64,000 bases of DNA from Azadirachta indica (GCA_022749755.1 CM040445.1:8205182-8269181); one strand, 5' to 3'; positions 35,331-47,360 are shown, counted from the stretch's first letter. Notes: generated from the letters alone by a model not told the origin. Made by a program: numbers and translations.

Positions 35331-36316
35331 TGAGAAAATGTCCTAGACCCTCAAATTTGAGCTAATTGCCTACCATTCCCTTAAGGTTTAAAAAGTATCT
35401 TGTTACATCCTACTATTACTTGAGATAATGGGAAAACAAGACTTTTACCATTTTATGCTAAAAATAATAACCAACACTTCTTCTTCTTCTTGTAGCTATC
35501 ACTGTCTAATGAATCCACACTCATTCTCACTTGAACTTCAGCCTATACAAACTTTTTTGATTCTTTTAATTATTTCTTATACAAAATCAAAACCCACAAA
35601 ATTTCTCTTTCATTAGATTATAATCCACTAAATTTTCATATCTCATTTCTTTGATCTTACTCACATTCAATCTTCAGTCATCAAATTCAAATCTTTAACA
35701 AAAATAAGATTTTTGTTTATCTCACTATTGGAATTTGATGTCAGTGTTTAGCAATTATTAAATATATAACCTTTGAAGTACAAATCAAGATTGTTAATAA
35801 CTTATGTCCATGCACTAACCTAAGGCAATAATCTTTGAAACAGTGGTGGTTGTTCGTTTGTAACAAATACAAGTGTTGGTGGTAATGGTGGTAGTGGTAG
35901 TACGGGATGGCTGGAGAGGAAAGGATTTGGTGATAATGGTAGTAATAGTACGAATGGCAAGAAAGGACAGGATTTTGAAAGAGAAAAACTATTGAATGCT
36001 GGTGGTGGCAGTTACAGTGATTCTTTGTTTAAAAGGAAAAAATGATTAAGAAAATGGGGAAGTAAGAAAGAGAATAAAAATGCTTTATATGAGACCCATT
36101 TGTTGCTCATTGGGACCCATATCTTTTATAAATTTAATTTTATAAAATTAATAATTATGCTTAAAACTAATAATTGTACTATTTTACCTCTAAAAGCATT
36201 TTTTTTTCTTTATCTCAAGTAACAGCAGGATGTAATAAGGTGTTTTTTAAATCTCATGGGGTGATAAGCAATTAGCTCAAACCTAATGGGGGTTTAGGGC
36301 ATATTTTTGTTTCAGT
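35331..36316. mobile_element. Nested TIR element B in the tandem array, 0.99 kb
   Basis: The left arm (AAAATGTCCTAGACCC, TTTGAGCTAATTGCC, TTACATCCTACTATTACTTG) is matched by the reverse complement of the right arm (ATATGCCCTAAACCC, TTTGAGCTAATTGC, TTACATCCTGCTGTTACTTG). Arms are about 105 bp. The interior includes GGTGGTAGTGG-type simple sequence (about 35875-36010) and no gene. No convincing target duplication was found. The TTTGAGCTAAT word also occurs in the element at 9399. Confidence 0.75.
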
Positions 36317-37009
36317 GATCCAAAAATAGGAGACTCTCTTTAGTCACATTTTCGGGTACCCAAAAGTGGGACCTGAAAAGGGTACCCGGTTTTTGGGTAC
36401 TTAAAAAATATAGTGTATTCGAAAATGGGAGACCTTCTTGAGTCCCACTTTTGGTTAATATCCCCAAAAATTAAAGGTACCTGAAAATTAGACTCCTTTT
36501 CTACTCGTCTTGATTTCAGATTTGGGTACCCACTTGTGTTTCTAGATCTTGATCGTGTCTTTTAATCTTAAAGATAATCATGCTCATAACTGTAATGTTT
36601 TTCTTATGAATAGAAAGTCAAAATCTGGGGTTAAATAAGTATTTTTTTATTATGATTTTTGTTGGATATTAATAATGTAAATATATTTAGTTAGAATATT
36701 GTCGGAATGTGAAGAAATTTTAGAAAAAAAGGAAGATTTTGTGAAATATCCAACGGTTGAAGAGACATACATTGATTTGAGAATCCAGATTTCAACGCAA
36801 TTGCATCTCGAAAAAGGTCCATTGGGTCATCAATTACTTAAAAAAGGTTATCAATTACCCTTTTCGAATAATTGATGACTTGAAAATGGGTCCTTTTTTG
36901 GGCTATAGTTGACACCCGAAAATGACTTATTTTTGGGTCATTTTAAAGCCCTGAAAAGTACCTCTTTTTAGGCCACTTTTTGAGGCCCATGCAACAATCC
37001 AATTTATTT

Positions 37010-37011
<2 letters not shown>

Positions 37012-37082
<71 letters not shown>

Positions 37083-37143
37083 GTAATAATAATAGTAATA
37101 GTAATAGTAATAGTAATAGTAATAGTAATAGTAATAGTAATAG
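37012..37143. repeat. (AAT)n then (AGTAAT)n microsatellite
   Basis: A long AAT run grades into AATAGT hexamers over about 130 bp in unit 4 of the array. On the minus strand it reads as a poly-leucine frame. Confidence 0.95.
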
Positions 37144-37739
37144 TGGTACCTGAAAACAGGTTTCGAGTCCCCTTTTTAGGTATCCGAAAATAGAGTATAC
37201 CCGAAAATTATCTCGCTCTCTTGGTTCAACTTTCTCGAAAATCATGGACCTATTCTTAGTTCTGGATTTCGGATATCTATTTGTATTTTTGGATCTTGAT
37301 CATATCTTTTAATTATAGAGACAATTATGCTCATTAATCTAATGTGCTTGTTATGAATGTGGGAAATTTTTCTACATTGCAATAAATAAATGGTCATTGC
37401 ATAATTAATTGTGGTATCCTAAAATCGTTGAACTAAGTCTGATTACTATGTTACTAATTCTTGCACTCTTATTCTTGATATTATTGTAATTAAACGAATA
37501 TGTCGTGAAATATTGAAGTTTTTAGGTAAAATAACATCGTAATTTTATTATATCCATCACAGGACAATAAGTCTAAAATCACAATGACATAATTAGTAAT
37601 AATTGTTTCTTTTAAACATTGAAAGCATGTTTATAATAAAACAACATTACAATTTCATTCATGACAAGATTATTATTATAACAATATGGACAACATGACT
37701 CTACGAAAAAGTAGATAACTTGTACATTTTATGCCAAAT

Positions 37740-40194
37740 GGATAGGATTCCAGTACATTGCATAGTTGTGGCCAACTTCTTTACATTGTCAACATGTTCT
37801 TCTAACCACATTTTTGCCTGTAGATAGAATATGTTATTTCCTTAGTCGACTTGTCGGTACCTTCCTTCAGGGCGGCTAAACAATTACATCTTAAATTTTA
37901 TTGGGAACAACCAATCACACTAATTACCTATATGATATGTTAACTCCATATAGGCAAAGAAAACTGTGCTTTTTACATAATAGTGGGAGTAAAGGTTGTT
38001 ATAATTGTCTTTTAACAAAGCGGGTTGTTGCAAGTGTATGTAGATAAGGTAATTGCATTAGATCAAACTATTGATATGTGCAATCTTTTGCGTACAAATC
38101 CACCATGTGATCTTATCCTATGCTTTTCACCTAAAGTTCAAAACTACAAATAAGGTACACCATTAGTCATTCAAATTTCATTTCATGTTTGTTGACTTAG
38201 GCTTAGGCCCATGGGAAAAGTGTTTGTGGTTCATATTTTACGGCTTCTTCCATTTTATAAAAATATCCTTACATTATTGATCAGATCCAATCCAATAATG
38301 CTATAATTGGGACTGTTTGTGCATCCTTCAACAATGTGTTTATACTATCAGCTATATTAGTGGTTAGTATGTTATACTACTATTTTGAAAAATGAGCTAT
38401 AGCCCACCAATGAAAACCCATTTTATTCTTTAGGTTGCATGCTAGTTCTAGATATATACCCTCAACTTGTTCATACAATTGTTGAACTCAGCAAAAGAAT
38501 AAGCCTTAACAGCACAGTAATACCTAGGAAATAATCTCTCTAACTTTTTCTCTCTTTTTCTGTATTTTGCCTTGATGTTCCTATAAATATAGTAAATACA
38601 AAAACCATGATATGCTTTTAAAAAGATTATAGCTATGCCTTTTTTAATGCTATTGTGTCGATCTGAAAGAAAAATCAAATATGATGTTAGGCCAATTGTT
38701 TCATAGAGTTATGACAAAAATCATTCTTAAGATGTAGCGTTCTCTGAGTCTCTAATCCAAAATGCCATGGAATATATGCGATTGTTTTAGTCGATAGCAT
38801 CTGCCACAAACAAATTCTCTCGGTATATTCTTTTCAAAATGGTATCATCAAGAACAATTATTGGACGAATGGCTTTACGAAACCTACAGATGGATGTCCC
38901 AAAGGTTATGAATAAGTACAAGAAATGATTTTTATCATTTGTTTCAGTATGTGTGATTTTCCCTAGGTTTTTGTTTTGCAACATGTGGCAAAGTTGTGGG
39001 AGTGCTTTAGACAACTTGGTTAGGTCTCGGTTCACCAATGACACGCTTCTTCCTTTGCCAACCATGCCATCTGATAAGATACAAATAGCCCATAATCACT
39101 CTATATGTTGTCTCGAATGTTTTTTTGTATAAGATCTTCTAGGGTCCCAGAATTTACTTAAGACATGTTCACCGATTAGCTAGCTTCTAGCTTGGCAAAA
39201 GCCATCTTGCATTAGATCATTTCGACATATATACACAGCCATAATTCGTGTGATGCGGAAATATTCATTAGTTCCATCATTATTTATAATACGCATCTGC
39301 CACTTACATCCATCCATAACATATTTTGTCGTAAAATGTGTCCTTATTAATCAATGCATTATGAACTGAAAATGTCTCCTCAATGCCATGATACTTAAAT
39401 CATGTCATAACTCTTTATTCTAAAATTCTGGCCCATGTGGATATCACCATCCATCGAGCTTAACATAGCAGCTAGCAGTGTGGAAAATGCCATCGGGATA
39501 GGAGAAATAATACGAGTAAGAGCTGACCTTCTCATCACATTATCTTTATATATCATTGACATAGTTGTTGGTGTGACACCAACATCTTTTTTTGCAGTGG
39601 TATCCCTGTCGAAATAATTCCTCTAACTACCTTTGCTGGAATATTATATTCTTTGTATAGATGGTTGATTATTAAAATATTTATTTGTAGGGTCTTTATA
39701 ATATGGAAGCAGTAAATATACACCATAATTAACCAACTCTTTATAATAGAATGTTTAAAGGTAAGATCCCTCTTCATTGTAGTCTTTATTGTGAAGTTAA
39801 GAATTTTGTTTACCATCTCTGGGCATGGTATGCTCAAATGGTATATCGACTGGTGGCTCTACATTGCTGAACAATTGTTGCCCATAGAATAGACAAATGA
39901 AGGTACATATATTTTTTGAATTATATCTTTAAAGGTAGTAGGCTGCGTCATTCTAGATTCTTCAAGTTCTGTGGCTTCCGCTTTAGTGATACGATCTAAA
40001 GTTATATACAATAGAGTTAAATCCCCTAATTGAAATAGATCAGCATTAAACAAATGCATCAGAGACAACACATCATGGTTATGAATTATATTAGCTGGAA
40101 TAGGCATAATGGACGAGCTACCATACTCTTTATACCTTGCCTTCATATAACTTTTGAATTCTCCTTGATTTATTTGGAGTTGTATGTAAATCAT
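37740..40194 (-). pseudogene. MURA-type Mutator transposase, degenerate
   Basis: Read from 40194 downwards, the fragments fall in the order of a plant mudrA-like protein. They are an N-terminal open stretch (40194-39859), a region ending LPQLCHMLQNKNLGKITHTE (about 39000), FLYLFITFG, and IRPIIVLDDTILK with the first catalytic Asp (about 38850). Then come LSDRHNSIKKGI with the second Asp and AYHGFCIYYIYRN (38678-38580), NIADSINTLLKDA (about 38340), a decayed SWIM segment (MVDLYAKDCTY, FDLMQLP, about 38090) and a zinc knuckle-like QCKEVGHNY (about 37790). The third catalytic residue, Glu in NxAESxN, is Asp here. Many stops and shifts separate these parts, so it cannot make a functional enzyme. 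Confidence 0.85.
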
Positions 40195-40799
40195 GTCGGC
40201 TAGATTTATATAAATTTATTGCCATGCTATTAAGTATTTTGATTTAAGTTCTTTTCTTTCTAAGAGGTGGAATAGAATAACCTAGTTGAAGTGTAATAAC
40301 CCATCCTCCTCTTTTTGAAACAAAGGGTACTTTTGGTTCTGTCGGTGCTTGAAACAATGTTGTCTTCTCCATAATACTATATCTCTACAGTCAATAATTT
40401 TATATAAGGAGCTACTGAACTCAATCACTTGCTATCGTTACTCTTCAGTTTTGTGTTGAGGTCTATCCTATAGAGGTACTCAAATTGGATCAGTGATCAA
40501 TTTCTACATTTCGTCGTAAACCTAATTGATTACTTCCAATTATGTAAATCAATAGTGCAAATCGCACTTAAGGTAGGGCATTTCCCATTTTCATAGGAAC
40601 TTCTATACCAGAAACTTGGTTGTTGGAATTTCTTAATATGATAATAAGTCGAACCTTTCCACTAACGTTTTTCTAAATACCTTCAGCAAGTGTTTCCCAT
40701 GAACCATCATAGTGAGTGGAAAATGTTACTAAAGCTATCATACTTGTGCAAATAAATAAGGATATAATACTGTTAGAATATAAAAACCACACTAAAAAT

Positions 40800-40965
40800 A
40801 TATTTGTTCACTCACCCAAGTCTTACTCGAAAACTACTTCTTAGGTAAGATAAAATTTAATCTTATTCAAAAATTACTTTTCGGGTAAGGTACAACTTTC
40901 CTTACCTGAAAAATGGCCTTACTTTAAAACTAAATTTTGGGTAATGCCACTTTTCGGGTAAAGCC
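40800..40965. repeat. Subterminal cluster of TTTTCGGGTAA / TTACCTGAAAA words
   Basis: Within 165 bp upstream of the transposase remnant are TACTCGAAAACTA, ACTTTTCGGGTAAGGTA, CCTTACCTGAAAAA, TTTTGGGTAATG and ACTTTTCGGGTAAAGCC, in both orientations. The same short words crowd the tandem array on the other side of the transposase. They may be binding sites for the element's own protein; that is inference. Confidence 0.55.
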
Positions 40966-42067
40966 AATCACACAATACCTTAATATCTTCAAATTATGCA
41001 TGTCTTTGCATTCATAAAACAACTAGTCAATGTAAATTAAATTTAAATTAATACTTTCTTCTATCTAATCAACATTGACTTATAAATCCACATTTGAGAA
41101 ATTTTTCTGTATTAATTATTTCACACATAAAACACATACCTATATAATAAAATAAATCACTTAATGTCAATGACCAAGATTTCATTGTCAAAACTACAAC
41201 GTTGTCGTCTCCATCTTCCACCGTCACCTTTAGCAAGAGGTAATTTTAGGAGAGGAAAAGTTTTGAGACAGAAGAGTTTGAATTTGGAAGAGTCTAAGTT
41301 TTTCAAAGTCTAAAATAAGAAGGAAAAGTGAAAAAATTGACTTTTATAAAAAAATTAAAGTGGATTATTGAAGGCAATTTCGTCCTGTATTTTTGGGTTA
41401 AGTTGGTAAAATTTTATTACAAATGGTTGTTTATGTAAATTGAAAGCTAATTAAGGCTATTTTGAAAAAATTATACTGAAACATTTATTGAAGGTCAAAA
41501 GTGACTTTCACTCTTCCTCATACAAACTAATGATAATAATTTAATACATATTTAGTTAAAAGACTAAAGTGATATTGACTAAAATATTTTGCATTAAAGT
41601 GATTATTTTTACAAATGTAGGGATATTTTTATCTAATACACCAAACATATTGATTAAATTGACATTTCTTATAATATTAGGGACCAAAATTGTAATTTTA
41701 AGAAACTTTAAGATTAAAATGATTAAGTAATATTTTCTAAGATGTTGAGAACCAAAATCAAAATGCCTTCGCACTTAAAAAGTAAAGAAAAAAACCGTTA
41801 ACTATCCTCAAATTTAATATAATAACAATTTGATCCTTTTATTTTGTAATTATCACTTTTAGCCTTTGGAGTTAACCTTTGCTTTGAACTTTATAGAAAT
41901 ACTATCACATACCTTGAAGTTTCTTGTTTTTTATCATTTATAGTAACGAGAAATACTCATTTACTACGCTTTGACTTCTTGTGAACATGAATTTGCTAAA
42001 ATATTTATAAATATCTATGATAAATATATACGAGCCCACTAATATATAAAAGTATATATTAATTTTT

Positions 42068-43026
42068 GAGAGAAAACTTAATTTTTTTTCATTATTTGAC
42101 CTAATATCCCGTTACCCCTTTATTTCTTTTATAATACCTCGAATCTCTCTTTTATTAGTTGACATAATTAAATATCATAACATGTGAATTTTTAAAGTTT
42201 AACCTATTAATTTAAATAATTTTAATAGTTTTTAAAAATATCTATAAAATATTAAATTTATTAAAAAATAACAATTATATCATTGTATAATAGCAATTAG
42301 TTAAAAAATTATTTTCAACTCCTAATTGATAATAAATATTAAAATAATAATATATTTTATTTTATAACACATTGATAACCAATTTAGAAATTTTCTTTTC
42401 AATATAAATTTATTAAGCTTTGAATTTCTTGTTAACATGATCATTATAATTAAAGATTAATTTTATAATTTTTTAAAAAATAAAATAATAATATTTTATT
42501 TTAATATTTAATATAAAAGATATTATTTATATTGATTAACATATATGAAGAATAATATATTTAAAAAAAAATCATACCATTACTATTACATATACAAATT
42601 TATTTATATAAATTGATATTATAATATTATATCATATTACTAAATATTCTATATTTTCATAAAAAAAATTAGTTTAAAGTATTTTTTAGTTGTGTAATCC
42701 ATTGTTTTAGTTTAAAATGTCATTTTTTTTTAGTTATAAAACTAATTACTATTTCAAATTTTTTAAAAAAAATTAACAACATGTGAGTCCTTAAAATTTG
42801 ACTTTTTAACTATATAAGAATATAATTATTTTTTAATAAATTAGAATTTTTATGAGTATTTTTGAAATTATTAAAACTATTTAAGTTAATAGACTAAATT
42901 TTAAAGACTAATGTTATTATACTTAACCATGTTAACTAACAGAAAGGGAATTTGGAGTATTATAAAACCAATAAGGAGTATCGAAGATATTAGATCAAAC
43001 AACTGAGAGAAATTAGACATTCTCCC
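42068..43026. mobile_element. Non-autonomous MULE, 959 bp, perfect 9-bp TSD
   Basis: The left arm (GAGAGAAAACTTAATTT, then TTTGACCTAATATC) and the reverse complement of the right arm (GGGAGAATGTCTAATTTC, then TTTGATCTAATATC) stay alignable for more than 200 bp. Later shared text includes AACATGTGA/CACATGTT and TTTATTAAAAAATAA. The element is flanked by an exact 9-bp repeat TTAATTTTT (42059-42067 and 43027-43035). There is no coding capacity. The tip GGGAGAATG is shared with the full MULE at 58614. Confidence 0.9.
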
Positions 43027-43035
43027 TTAATTTTT

Positions 43036-46000
43036 TTAAAAGTAAACATATGATTATTATAATATAATATTGCATTTTAATGTTAAAAATCTATACTTTT
43101 TTAGAAAAGTTTAAATACACTTCTATGACTATTCAGTGCTTGCAGTCATGCAAATTTTATATGTTAATTCAAAATTTTTTAATTAGTGTGTTTAATTAAA
43201 ATTTTGGACGACAATCATTGAAAATTTTCTGGATGAAGACTTACAAATAGACAATTTTAGATAGAAGATAATATGAAAATAAAAACTTATTTTCTTATAC
43301 GTTTTAATTCAAAATTGAACTTAAATATCTGTTTAATAGATGAATGCACATGGTAATAAATATCTAATAGATGGATAGATATGTAGTGGCATATATTTAA
43401 CACTTTACAAATTAATTTTTGTAATTCAATTCAAAAACAATAAGAGAGACACCATTATTTAAAAAACTATATGATTTTTAAACAATATGTTATATTAATT
43501 GATATAGTATTTAATTTTCCTAGGAGTGGTAAGTGAGTATTTTTCAATTTTAATAATAATAAGTGCAAATTAAAAATTTTAGGGGAGGCATGATAATATT
43601 CCATAAATTTAAAAGTTAAAAAGCTATCATTTATAAAAAATACAGCGATCACATTGTCAATACATTAAATTGAAGGATAACTAACTAAAAAATATATAAT
43701 AAATTATTTTGTATCCATATCTTTTTTTTTATTTAATAGCATCTTTTAAGGCCTTATTTTAATTAATTAAGCTTCGTTAAAATTATTTTGGCCTTTTCTC
43801 AACTTCAAATAAAGTTCAATCTTTCTACAATGTATTGGTTGTTTCAATAATTGTTATTAATAAATACATAAGTAATTTAAAATAGTAAAAATAAATTAAA
43901 AAATCAGTTAAATTTAAGTACCAAAATCTTATTTAAGATAAAAGTTTTCACAAAAAGAAAAATAAATTAACTAATTGTCGCAATCCAAATCACTATTCCC
44001 ATTATTAATATTTTTAGTTTTGGTTCATTTACCATCGATTAAGGCTAGTTTGTAAAATTTTAAATTGGAAACAAAATTCAATAACAATATTGGTATATGC
44101 AAACTAAATTAGCAAATAAACAACCAACAACAATATTGGTTGTTTCAATAATTTTTATTAGTAAATACTGCTATATCTTAAACTCCACATGGAATAAAAG
44201 TAATAACATTAATAAGAATAAGTTCATAAACACCCTTTCTTATAAGTCGATTTTTTAAGATAATTTCTACACATAATTCATATCAGTTAATTAGTATCAG
44301 AGATATAAATTGTTACGTGGAGGATGAAATTAGACACTGGATGCACTGTATTGAATGAGTTTATGGCACCTCTCTCTTACAAAATTTTTTAATTTTTGAA
44401 GTTAGAGCTCTACCTGCGGTAATATATCAGATCATAAAGGTAACATATCCGATTGCCATGCTTATAAGTGAAAGTGTACTCCGGGTAAATTATTGTTCTT
44501 GGGATTCAACAGAAGATATCAAGTCATGTGCGGTACAGTTGTAAATTCGATCCAGGTCCAGGACCAGAAAGGCTAAGTAATTAATACTTGGGCATTAATT
44601 AAGCGAGTAAGCAACAACAGATCCACATCTACACAACAAAATAGCAGGCAGCTCAACTATTTGCTTTTAAATTACATATGGGTTAGATTCTTTAGACATG
44701 AAGCTGCAGCAAATATAGCCTTTAATTGCTTCAATAATTTACATATATTACAGGTTGCTGCATTATTTGATTCACAACTAGATGAATTCATTTGAGTTGT
44801 AGCCAGCAGGTTCTAGTAGTAGTACTAGAGCTTTTGGAGCTGAAACCTACTTTAAATTTTTGCACCATATATATAAACCTAGCTTTCACATAATCACTGT
44901 GTTGTGGTGAAATGTTTAAACAGTTAATTCAAAATGGGGTGAGTGAAGAGTCCAATTTTCTGTGATATACCATGACTTGGACAGAAGGGTAAAATGAGTC
45001 TTGTTTTAATTATATAATAGTTGATATTTGTTAATGACAGCAGCACCAAAAAAAAAAAAAAAACAAAAGGAAGAGAAAGGAAGCAGATAGAGAAAAGCTC
45101 AGCATATTATAAATATCGTTGGGCCAGTGGCAGTCACATGCTACTAATCTCTGATAAGGAGCATATGAACACTATTCATCCAGTGTTCCACTTCCACATG
45201 CTGGAGTACTGTCTTTTAAATTATACAGTCATCATAGCAGTACTTCACACCAATATATATAGTTGCATTATTTATTAACTTTTCTTGAGAGAGAGAGAGA
45301 GAGAGAAAGAGTAATTGGGGCTTCAATTTCATTGCATTGGATTGTATATAGACTTCATTTTGTACTACCCATTTGTTCAGCTTGAATATATTGTAGAAAA
45401 AAGTAGAAAAATAGAGGAAAATAACAGAAAAAATGAAGAAGATTTCCTTTCCTTGATACCCAAAAGAAAGGAGGAAAATGATGATCTATAAATGAAAGAG
45501 CTCATTGATGTAGCCGAACATGTTATGTGAAATGATTGCAGACAGGAAATTAGGTTACAAGCACAGACAGCTCTTATTAAGAATTGCAAAAATTCACATA
45601 ACAGCTCTCATTTGAAATATATTTCTAAATCTTTGTTACTCTTTGTTCTTTTCTTATCACTTCCACTGACCATCCACAAGAGAGGAAGGGCCAGTTAACT
45701 AACATTATATGTGAATTCTTTATCACAAAGAAAAAAAAGAAAAAGAAGTTTCTATAAAATATATTGATAAGATGGTTGGATATGTGGGCCTTTAAAATAT
45801 ATAAAATTCCAAGTACTAAATCATTTTAACAAGGATATACTATCCCAACACAATTATAAACTCCCAAAGAAAAATACTAAAAAATCAAAAAAAAAAAAAA
45901 AAAAGAGGGATCCATTCCTACCTAGCTATTTTTGGTTCCCTGAAGATGAAAAACTGAAATAAAGTACGCCGTCCTATTTTCTGATTTATAAGCATATTAA

Positions 46001-46870
46001 ATTTGTTCAGTACTTCTTGTAGTAAGGTTTTACAGAGTCAATGAATAATAAAGGGAGATTCAGATATGAATATTCCAAAACAAAGCAAAAAAATACAAAA
46101 TGCTTCATTCATGGTGAAGTAGAAACCTGGAGAGCTTATTTAACCACATACGGGATGAATAATATGCGTTCTTCTTTGTCCTTTAGAAGACTTTTCACCA
46201 ATATATGTGTTTATTAGGTTGGTAAAATTAAACATCTTATTAAATGAATTGATTTCATCATAAATTTCTTTATAATTTCTTTACTTATAAGTTGCACAAT
46301 CAACAATGGTGAAATAGGATATGATTATCATCAGATTGACCGAATCCAAATCTGCAATAAAATAACTCATGCTTTAGATGCAAGAAAATTAAAGTATATC
46401 CATATATTGTAAATAAACAGGGAAATAAGATTCTTCTCCCTCCAAGTTTATAGCTAGACTTGTCCAATTATAAAAATCAGATTGCTAGCTCAACAAGTTT
46501 TGCATAGCTGGTATGCATTTATATATCTACATCCTCATCCCTTTCAATTCCTTGATAAAATTATTAAATCTTCTAATTAGGTTAATTAAATTATTAAATC
46601 TTCATCCGATCTTATCTTCCTTTTTCATCATTTGAATGGAGATTTGGAAGAATTAATAAACTTACAATAATTGAAGTTTGATATATATATATTTCAAGCA
46701 TAGAGAGAGCTTGAAGTAAAAATTTTCTTTTGGTTTGACTTACAATATTCATGTCTGTTGATGATAAGAGACTTACAGATTACAAGATCAATACAACAAT
46801 CTAGAACAAGCTCTTAATAAACAATCAGTTGAAGAACCTGTAAAGAGTAGTCTATTGACATATAATATAT
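43036..46870. other. AT-rich intergenic region between a MULE and the MIF gene
   Basis: No gene is supported. It contains a poly-A run (about 45048-45063), a (GA)n tract (about 45291-45306) and short unassigned open stretches. The 3' region of the MIF gene probably begins just below 46880. Confidence 0.5.
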
Positions 46871-46879
46871 ATATAGGTA

Positions 46880-47161
46880 CTAATTAGAGCTAGGAGGAGA
46901 ATACTCACAGACTACCTCAGTTTCCTCTTCCCTTCGATGAAAATTCCTGTGGCAACCGCAAGCAGCACACGTAAGAGCACTGGTACCATTCGCACCACTT
47001 GCCATGAATTCCCTGCAGCCATCTACAGCATATCCTCCAATATTTGCAGCATGATTCTTTTGGCACTCAGCATATCGAACGCATCTAACCACAGATGATG
47101 AAGTACTGGAATTTCTTCTTGATGATTCTTTTTTGACCACCACTTGACGCTTCTTCATCAT
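46880..47161 (-). CDS. MIF: Mini zinc finger protein (MIF), ZF-HD dimerisation type
   Basis: A single exon encodes 93 residues. After a basic, Ser-rich N-terminus ([18 protein letters not shown]), residues about 29-77 form the ZF-HD dimerisation zinc finger: [26 protein letters not shown], then [16 protein letters not shown]. All Cys and His residues of the motif are present. The C-terminal tail VCEYSPP is typical of MIFs. There is no homeodomain, and the length fits MIFs. MIFs dimerise with zinc-finger homeodomain factors and hold them inactive or outside the nucleus, affecting hormone responses and floral meristem termination. That role comes from family knowledge. Two adjacent ATGs open the frame; the first (47161) is used. 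Which MIF paralogue this is was not settled. Confidence 0.93.
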   Translation of the reverse strand: MMKKRQVVVKKESSRRNSSTSSSVVRCVRYAECQKNHAANIGGYAVDGCREFMASGANGTSALTCAACGCHRNFHRREEETEVVCEYSPPSSN

Positions 47162-47166
47162 TTGGG

Positions 47167-47360
47167 AAACCCTAATTTTTTGTGAGTGTCTTTAATAAGT
47201 TTTATCATCAAGTGAAACCCAGAAGTGGATAGAAGGGAAAACCAGAAAGACAGACTCCTGAGTTGTGAGAATTAAGCTAGAAGAAAAAAGCTAGCAGTAT
47301 ACATCTTTTATAAATGTGGATTGATGACTAACCCTAACCCTAGCATGTGTATTTATAAGG
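47167..47360 (-). promoter_or_regulatory. MIF 5' region with TATA and telo-box motifs
   Basis: On the minus strand CCTTATAAAT (47360-47351) and ATTTATAAAAG (about 47314-47304) are TATA-like. Between them is GGGTTAGGGTTAG (within 47342-47327), a two-unit telomere-type repeat. A second telo-box (AAACCCTAA on the plus strand, 47167-47175) lies directly before the ATG. Such boxes are common near transcription starts of plant growth-related genes. Confidence 0.55.

Larger units (their letters stand above)
32075..37356. repeat. Tandem array of ~860-900-bp units with AAT microsatellites
   Basis: Four diverged units follow one another. Equivalent points (ATTAATAATGTGAATG-like) are at 32131, 32994, 33893 and 36668. 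The spacing is 863 and 899 bp, then 2775 bp, which is about 810 after removing two nested insertions. Each unit has the same order: GAGTATTTTTTTAG, AGATTTTGTGAAAAATC, GGTTGCAGAGATAG, a cluster of short CCCGAAAA/TTTTCGGG words in both orientations, a (AAT)n or (CAA)n run, more such words, and GTGCTTGTTATGAATG. The array begins about 570 bp inside the left arm of the large MULE and ends about 380 bp from the transposase remnant. Confidence 0.85.
31510..41517 (-). mobile_element. Large decayed Mutator-like element (~10 kb) with internal tandem array
   Basis: The left arm (about 31510-31830) and the right arm (about 41230-41517) are inverted copies. A clear shared stretch is TTAATTAGCTTTCAGTTTAC on the left and TTAATTAGCTTTCAATTTAC in the reverse complement of the right. 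It continues through AAGTTTTACCAA-like and TACCTTCAATA-like text. Between them lie a MURA-type transposase pseudogene (40194-37740, minus) and a tandem array (about 32075-37356) on its 3' side. The exact word TTTTCGGGTA occurs both in the array (32598, 36349) and beside the other terminus (40878, 40951), which ties the parts together. No 9-bp target duplication could be found at the assumed ends, so the borders are provisional. Two younger TIR elements are nested in the array. Confidence 0.65.

Noticed and set aside
37009..37245. Minus-strand frame of 78 codons that is almost all leucine
   Set aside because: It is the translation of the AAT microsatellite in the tandem array and has no biological support.
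32075..37356. Centromeric satellite
   Set aside because: Only four diverged units, interrupted by insertions and enclosed by inverted arms with a transposase; it fits a transposon better.
31501..41526. A 9-bp target duplication for the large 31.5-41.5 kb element
   Set aside because: Flanks ATTTCTTGA and TCATACAAA do not match, so the duplication is either eroded or the true ends are elsewhere.
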